Shown: positions 60,085-64,000 of the stretch, piece after piece
Numbering within the stretch: the stretch's first letter is position 1
Layout: every line of letters starts with the position of its first letter
From: Oscillospiraceae bacterium
GTDB lineage: Bacteria > Bacillota > Clostridia > Oscillospirales > JAAYXM01
Direction of reading: 5' to 3'
Assembly: GCA_015067485.1 (NCBI GenBank)
Contig: SVMJ01000003.1
Span: forward strand, 79,891 to 143,890
Length of the DNA stretch: 64,000 bases
Made by a program: the position numbers and the translations under genes
The notes under the pieces: generated by a model
What the model was told of the DNA's origin: nothing
The model's database searches: none
Seen by the model: the letters and a program-made list of their open reading frames with translations, nothing else

Positions 60085-61188
60085 ATGAACATTGTTTTTG
60101 AAGGCAAGGAAACATATAAAGAAATTGTCGAACGCGCCGACAAAATAGACAAACAAATAGATTTTGGCAACCGCTCTTTCATCATACAAGGCGATAATTT
60201 CGCTGCTATGGCAGCGATGCTTCCGCAATATAAAGGAAAGATTGATCTCGTTTATATCGACCCACCATTTAATACAGACCAAATCTTTTCGGTTTCGGAG
60301 AGCAGGACTAACACGGTCAGTCGTCCCAACAAAGGCGAAGTTGCTTATTCTGATGTTATGACAAAAGATGCGTTCTTGAAATTCATGTATGACAGATTTG
60401 TGTTGATTCGTGAACTTCTGTCAGACAAAGGGAGCCTTTATGTCCATATTGATATGAAAATGGGACATTATTTCAAAGTTATGCTTGATGAAATATTTGG
60501 TGATATGTGTTTCAAAAATGACATAACCAGAATCAAATCAAATCCAAAGAATTTCGGACGTAGAGCTTTCGGGAATCAAAAAGACGTAATATTCTTTTAT
60601 TCCAAAACAAAAGCAAACATTTGGAACGATATTAGAGTGCCGTATAGCGAAAAAGAAAGTATACAACGTTTCAGTAAAATTGATGAAACCGGAAGACGCT
60701 ATACTACTGTACCTTTGCATGCACCGGGTGAAACCAGTCCAAACAGTCCAACCGGAAAGCCTTGGCGTGGGATGAATCCACCACAAGGTAGACATTGGCG
60801 TACTGACCCAGCCGAATTTGATCGTCTTGATTCAATCGGACAAATAGAATGGTCTCGCACCGGTAATCCTCGCATAAAAAAATATGCTGATGAACATCAA
60901 GGAAAGAAGATTCAGGATGTTTGGGAATACAAAGATCCCCAATACCCAATATATCCCACTGAAAAAAACTTTGAGATGTTGGAATTGATTGTAAAGCAAT
61001 CTTCTGAAGAAGGCAGTTTTGTTATGGATTGTTTTGCAGGTAGCGGTTCTACTTTGCTGGCTGCACACAAAAACAACAGAAGATTTATTGGCATCGATGA
61101 CTCTTCTTTTTCTGTCAAAACAATAAAAAACAGAATGGAAAATACTGATTTTGCTTTTCTCCGATTGTCAGATAATACCCTTGAATGA
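60085..61188 (+). CDS. DNA methyltransferase, beta-class (N6-adenine or N4-cytosine)
   Basis: 367 residues from ATG 60085 (TGAGGTTTTGT ahead). Catalytic motif IV DPPF at 59-62 (DPPFNT) comes first, and the SAM motif I FAGSGS lies near residue 328: the permuted order of the beta class. DPPF is more frequent in N6-adenine enzymes. The large middle target-recognition region (~130-290) is distinctive. Directly follows the endonuclease and should protect the same site. AT-rich like its partner. Confidence 0.9.
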   Translation: MNIVFEGKETYKEIVERADKIDKQIDFGNRSFIIQGDNFAAMAAMLPQYKGKIDLVYIDPPFNTDQIFSVSESRTNTVSRPNKGEVAYSDVMTKDAFLKFMYDRFVLIRELLSDKGSLYVHIDMKMGHYFKVMLDEIFGDMCFKNDITRIKSNPKNFGRRAFGNQKDVIFFYSKTKANIWNDIRVPYSEKESIQRFSKIDETGRRYTTVPLHAPGETSPNSPTGKPWRGMNPPQGRHWRTDPAEFDRLDSIGQIEWSRTGNPRIKKYADEHQGKKIQDVWEYKDPQYPIYPTEKNFEMLELIVKQSSEEGSFVMDCFAGSGSTLLAAHKNNRRFIGIDDSSFSVKTIKNRMENTDFAFLRLSDNTLE

Positions 61189-61211
61189 TCAGTATTATAT
61201 CTTTGTTTTCA

Positions 61212-61248
61212 AAAAAGGATGATTTCGTAATGAAATCATCCTTTTTTA
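61212..61248. terminator. Bidirectional terminator
   Basis: AAAAAAGGATGATTTC, loop GTAAT, GAAATCATCCTTTTTT: 16-bp perfect stem between the convergent methyltransferase and Gx transporter genes. Confidence 0.93.
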
Positions 61249-61733
61249 TGGTTTCTCATCTTTTGCACAACCGCTTGTGCGGCAATCCCGGTGAATGCAC
61301 CGGTCAAAATCGCAGAAACGATCAATATCGGTGCGTACCATAAAACACCAGCATTGGTGAGTAAAACTGCGACGAGCAATTGCCCTGCGTTATGTGCTAA
61401 CGCACCGAAGATACTCACCGCCCAAAGCAGTTTTTCTCCAAGCGGTTTTTGAATCAGACACATCACAGCATAACACAATGCGCCGCCCACGATACTGTAC
61501 AGAAACGATACCGCTTGTCCTGCAAAGATACTGCCGAGCGCGATGCGCAGTCCAAGCACGATCCCCGCTTCCCGTTTCCCAAGTATGGCAAGTACAATCA
61601 GCGTGATGCAGTTGGAAAGTCCCAATTTGACACCCGGGATTGGAACCAGTCCCGGCAAGTTCGCTTCAATGAGAAACACAGTCAGCGCGATCGCGGTGAA
61701 CATGGAAAGAGTCAGCCTACGTTTCAGTTTCAC
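61236..61733 (-). CDS. Gx transporter family membrane protein
   Basis: 165 residues, about five transmembrane helices. PGVKLGLSNCITLIVLAILG and GQAVSFLYSIVGGALCYAVM are typical of the Hpre_diP_synt_I/Gx family, ECF S-component-like proteins usually next to NusG_II proteins. GTG start 61733 overlaps the previous stop (GTGA) with GGAGGTG ahead. The substrate is unknown. Confidence 0.85.
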   Translation of the reverse strand: MKLKRRLTLSMFTAIALTVFLIEANLPGLVPIPGVKLGLSNCITLIVLAILGKREAGIVLGLRIALGSIFAGQAVSFLYSIVGGALCYAVMCLIQKPLGEKLLWAVSIFGALAHNAGQLLVAVLLTNAGVLWYAPILIVSAILTGAFTGIAAQAVVQKMRNHKKG

Positions 61734-62104
61734 GATGTTACACCTCCTGCAATCACATCAGGTGCATCTTCGTTTTTCGAGAGAATCTTCACCGTAACAC
61801 GGTTCGGGAGACAAACGATGGGATAAACTCCACCCGTGATCTTCCCCTGTCTGACACAAAGTTGATCGGGGCAGTCTGCCGAGTGCATAGAGATTGCACC
61901 CGATTCCACAAATACGATGTTTCCTTCCCCTACCTGTAATTCATACGGAACGCTGACCGCATCCAAATCGATTTGTTCGACCAGTTCGCCATCCAAAAAG
62001 ATTTGCGCCACGCTTCCGTAAGGCATGGAAAATTGCAAATAAACTGAAACCACAATTCCAATCACAAGAAGCAATAAAAAACCAAAAATCAGCCGTTTTT
62101 GCAT
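61730..62104 (-). CDS. NusG domain II-containing membrane-anchored protein
   Basis: 124 residues from ATG 62104 (TGATG overlap with tyrA). Signal anchor (6-25), then the NusG_II domain with SADCPDQLCVRQGKI and PIVCLPNRVTVKI, cysteine motifs typical of this exported family. Unrelated in function to NusG; commonly paired with the Gx transporter and FMN-binding proteins. Function unknown. Confidence 0.86.
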   Translation of the reverse strand: MQKRLIFGFLLLLVIGIVVSVYLQFSMPYGSVAQIFLDGELVEQIDLDAVSVPYELQVGEGNIVFVESGAISMHSADCPDQLCVRQGKITGGVYPIVCLPNRVTVKILSKNEDAPDVIAGGVTS

Positions 62105-62937
62105 CAACCCAACCGTTCCTTTCGTTCTCTTGCTTCCCGAATGAGCGTTTTCAGTAATTCTTCGTCTTCACGGGCAAGTGCTTCGCGGTATTCGTTCAGA
62201 TGCAGTACCACTTCGTCGATTTCGGAAATCAGATTTTCACGGTTTTTCAAAAACAATTCTGTCCACATATTTTCGTTTAATTTTGCAACGCGCGTGAGAT
62301 CGCGATAACTGCCCGCGCTGAACCCGTCGTGGTGCTCCGCGGTCTCACTTTTCATATATGCCCCCGAAACCACATGGGCAAGTTGCGAGGTATAGGCAAT
62401 GATTTTGTCATGCTCATTCGACGTGGTACACACAACGCGCCCAAAGCCGGCAAGATCACATAACCCTTTTATCTGTTCAATGTGGTCATTTGTCGCGGTC
62501 TCACTCGGAACCAAAAGCATACTGGCATTTTCAAACAGCGTGTCATCCGCATACGCATATCCCCAACGCTCTTTCCCTGCCATCGGGTGTCCACCGATGT
62601 AAACAAGCTCGTTTTCTCTACAAAGCGGGAGTAATTCGCGTTCAATCGCGCCCTTTACCCCGCAGAAGTCGCATACGATCGCGCCAGGCTTCAAAAAACG
62701 CGCATTTTTACGCATATATGACAAAATCTGACTTGGATATACTGCAAGGAACAAAATGTCAATTTCGCCCAAATTTTCCCGGGTAACGATTTCGTCGATC
62801 ACGCGTTCCTCGCGTGCAAAACGCAATGTAGGTTCATGGATATCAAAGCCGTATAAAACCGCATCTGCTTTTCGGATGGATTTCGCAAATGATGCACCCA
62901 TGAGTCCCAAACCGATCATTCCTATTTTCTGTTTCAC
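62104..62937 (-). CDS. tyrA: Prephenate dehydrogenase
   Basis: 277 residues from GTG 62937 (GAAGGTG 6 nt ahead). NAD-binding GMIGLGLMGASFAKSI at the start, catalytic-region GGHPMAGKERWGY (substrate His) and SQLAHVVSGAY. Converts prephenate to 4-hydroxyphenylpyruvate for Tyr synthesis. It is not in the Phe T-box operon 18 kb away, so the Tyr branch is controlled separately. Lacks a C-terminal ACT domain. Confidence 0.93.
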   Translation of the reverse strand: MKQKIGMIGLGLMGASFAKSIRKADAVLYGFDIHEPTLRFAREERVIDEIVTRENLGEIDILFLAVYPSQILSYMRKNARFLKPGAIVCDFCGVKGAIERELLPLCRENELVYIGGHPMAGKERWGYAYADDTLFENASMLLVPSETATNDHIEQIKGLCDLAGFGRVVCTTSNEHDKIIAYTSQLAHVVSGAYMKSETAEHHDGFSAGSYRDLTRVAKLNENMWTELFLKNRENLISEIDEVVLHLNEYREALAREDEELLKTLIREARERKERLG

Positions 62938-63014
62938 GATCAACACCTTCGTTTCGGTTCATTTGATTGTGTTTAGTATACTCTTTCCCCTGCCTTTTTG
63001 CAAGCGGATGAAAT

Positions 63015-63049
63015 AAAAAAAGACTAAGGCGAATGCCTTAGTCTTTTTT
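63015..63049 (-). terminator. Terminator of tuf
   Basis: AAAAAAGACTAAGGC, loop GAAT, GCCTTAGTCTTTTTT: a 15-bp perfect stem with a strong T-run on the minus strand. Confidence 0.93.
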
Positions 63050-63061
63050 AACTAGTTCAAA

Positions 63062-64000
63062 TTATTCGTTGATAGCGATAACAACACCGGAACCAACGGT
63101 ACGGCCGCCTTCACGGATAGCGAAACGGAGGCCTTCTTCGATAGCGATCGGGGTGATCAGTTCGACGTCCATATCGACGTTGTCACCCGGCATGCACATT
63201 TCAGTGCCTTCCGGAAGGGTGATAACACCGGTAACGTCGGTGGTACGGAAGTAGAACTGCGGACGGTAGTTGGAGAAGAACGGTTTATGACGACCGCCTT
63301 CTTCCTTGGTCAGGACGTAAACCTGGCCCTTGAACTTGGTGTGCGGATGGATGGAACCCGGTTTTGCAAGAACCTGACCACGTTCGATGTCGGTCTTAGC
63401 AATACCACGGAGAAGAGCACCGATGTTGTCGCCTGCTTCTGCATAGTCGAGGAGCTTGCGGAACATTTCGATACCGGTAACAACGGTCTTCTTGCTTTCG
63501 TCCATCAAACCGACGATTTCAACTTCTTCACTGAGCTTCAACTGGCCACGTTCAACACGACCGGTAGCAACAGTACCACGGCCGGTGATGGTGAAGACGT
63601 CTTCAACCGGCATCAAGAACGGCAGGTCTGCCTTACGTTCCGGAGTCGGGATGTATTCGTCAACAGCGTTCATCAGCTCAAGGATCGGAGCGTATGCCGG
63701 ATCATTGATGTCGTCGCCAGCTTCGAGAGCTGCGAGACCGGAACCCTTGATGATCGGAATGTTGTCGCCGTCGAAGTCGTAGGAAGAGAGCAGTTCGCGG
63801 ATTTCCATTTCAACGAGTTCGAGGAGTTCCGGATCGTCAACCTGGTCGACCTTGTTCATGAAGACAACGATCTTCGGAACGCCAACCTGACGAGCGAGCA
63901 GGATGTGCTCACGGGTCTGCGGCATCGGGCCGTCAGCAGAGGAAACAACGAGGATAGCGCCGTCCATCTGTGCAGCACCGGTGATCATGTTCTTAACGTA
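63062..64000 (-). CDS. tuf: Elongation factor Tu, C-terminal part (cut by window edge)
   Basis: 312 residues visible; the frame is open through base 64000, so about the first 90 residues (P-loop GHVDHGKT) are outside. Visible: the NKVD guanine-specificity motif ([10 protein letters not shown]), the effector and domain 2 segments [13 protein letters not shown] and domain 3 FRTTDVTG. It delivers aminoacyl-tRNA to the ribosome. Strong high-expression codon bias (AAG, CCG, GGT, GCT, CGT), used here as the reference for judging other genes. Confidence 0.97.
   Translation of the reverse strand, partial: YVKNMITGAAQMDGAILVVSSADGPMPQTREHILLARQVGVPKIVVFMNKVDQVDDPELLELVEMEIRELLSSYDFDGDNIPIIKGSGLAALEAGDDINDPAYAPILELMNAVDEYIPTPERKADLPFLMPVEDVFTITGRGTVATGRVERGQLKLSEEVEIVGLMDESKKTVVTGIEMFRKLLDYAEAGDNIGALLRGIAKTDIERGQVLAKPGSIHPHTKFKGQVYVLTKEEGGRHKPFFSNYRPQFYFRTTDVTGVITLPEGTEMCMPGDNVDMDVELITPIAIEEGLRFAIREGGRTVGSGVVIAINE

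Noticed and set aside
1..64000. CRISPR arrays, insertion sequences, prophage or attachment sites
   Set aside because: No regularly spaced repeats, transposase genes or tRNA-flanking direct repeats were seen; the tRNA-Arg 3' end is followed directly by its terminator.

Overview
This 64 kb window is a chromosomal segment of an endospore-forming member of the class Clostridia (Bacillota). The evidence is a clostridial-type SipL spore-coat morphogen (DUF3794 repeats plus LysM), a SpoVM-like peptide only 29 residues long, IreB, RemA, CarD, CdaA/YbbR, a T-box leader, the TIGR03905 TSCPD protein, RNase J and surface SLH domains. The order or family cannot be fixed from sequence alone; an uncultured gut-type lineage is plausible. 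Housekeeping genes use GCG/CGC/AAA-rich codons. The window has one tRNA gene and no rRNA, CRISPR array, insertion sequence or prophage that I can see.

Layout. 1-7.9 kb (minus): a long operon read from one promoter, yicC-remA-rpoZ-priA-def-fmt-Zn protease-rsmB-rlmN (rlmN cut by the window edge); gmk and coaBC, usual members of this cluster, are absent. 7.9-10.4 kb: an RseC-like protein and ybbR/cdaA (c-di-AMP synthesis). 10.5-13.7 kb: a cysteine desulfurase with a DUF3343 partner, ispF-ispD and carD. 13.9-17.4 kb: IreB, a conserved unknown, and a spore-coat neighbourhood (sipL, a truncated GH20-like gene, a small membrane protein, spoVM). 17.4-21.5 kb: rnj, with a structured leader, and tex.

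21.8-29.2 kb is the most unusual part: five tandem paralogues of a ~450-residue DegT/DnrJ/EryC1/StrS PLP aminotransferase. All keep the catalytic lysine and all have a conserved basic C-terminal tail. Their codon use looks like that of tuf. Three of the five upstream regions share two sequence elements at near-constant spacing. No other sugar or aminocyclitol biosynthesis gene lies in the array.

29.2-34.3 kb (minus): yceD-rpmF from a perfect consensus promoter, then a PDZ/radical-SAM/DUF512 protein, der, plsY and gpsA. 34.4-44.5 kb (plus): an RluA-family synthase, ybaK, then a T-box (specifier read here as UUC, Phe) controlling aroF-aroB-aroC-pheA-aroF2-aroA-aroE/K, a nearly complete chorismate and phenylalanine pathway with two DAHP synthases and no dehydroquinate dehydratase. 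44.6-54.7 kb: wecB, unknown membrane proteins, recD2, comF, mreB, a Gfo/Idh/MocA oxidoreductase, a thioesterase and an orphan fumarase beta subunit. 54.8-59.1 kb: tRNA-Arg(CCG), a cysteine hydrolase, a secreted phosphodiester glycosidase with SLH repeats, and a 622-residue unknown. 59.2-61.2 kb: an AT-rich type II restriction-modification pair, probably acquired horizontally. 61.2-64 kb (minus): tyrA-NusG_II-Gx transporter, then the 3' part of tuf.
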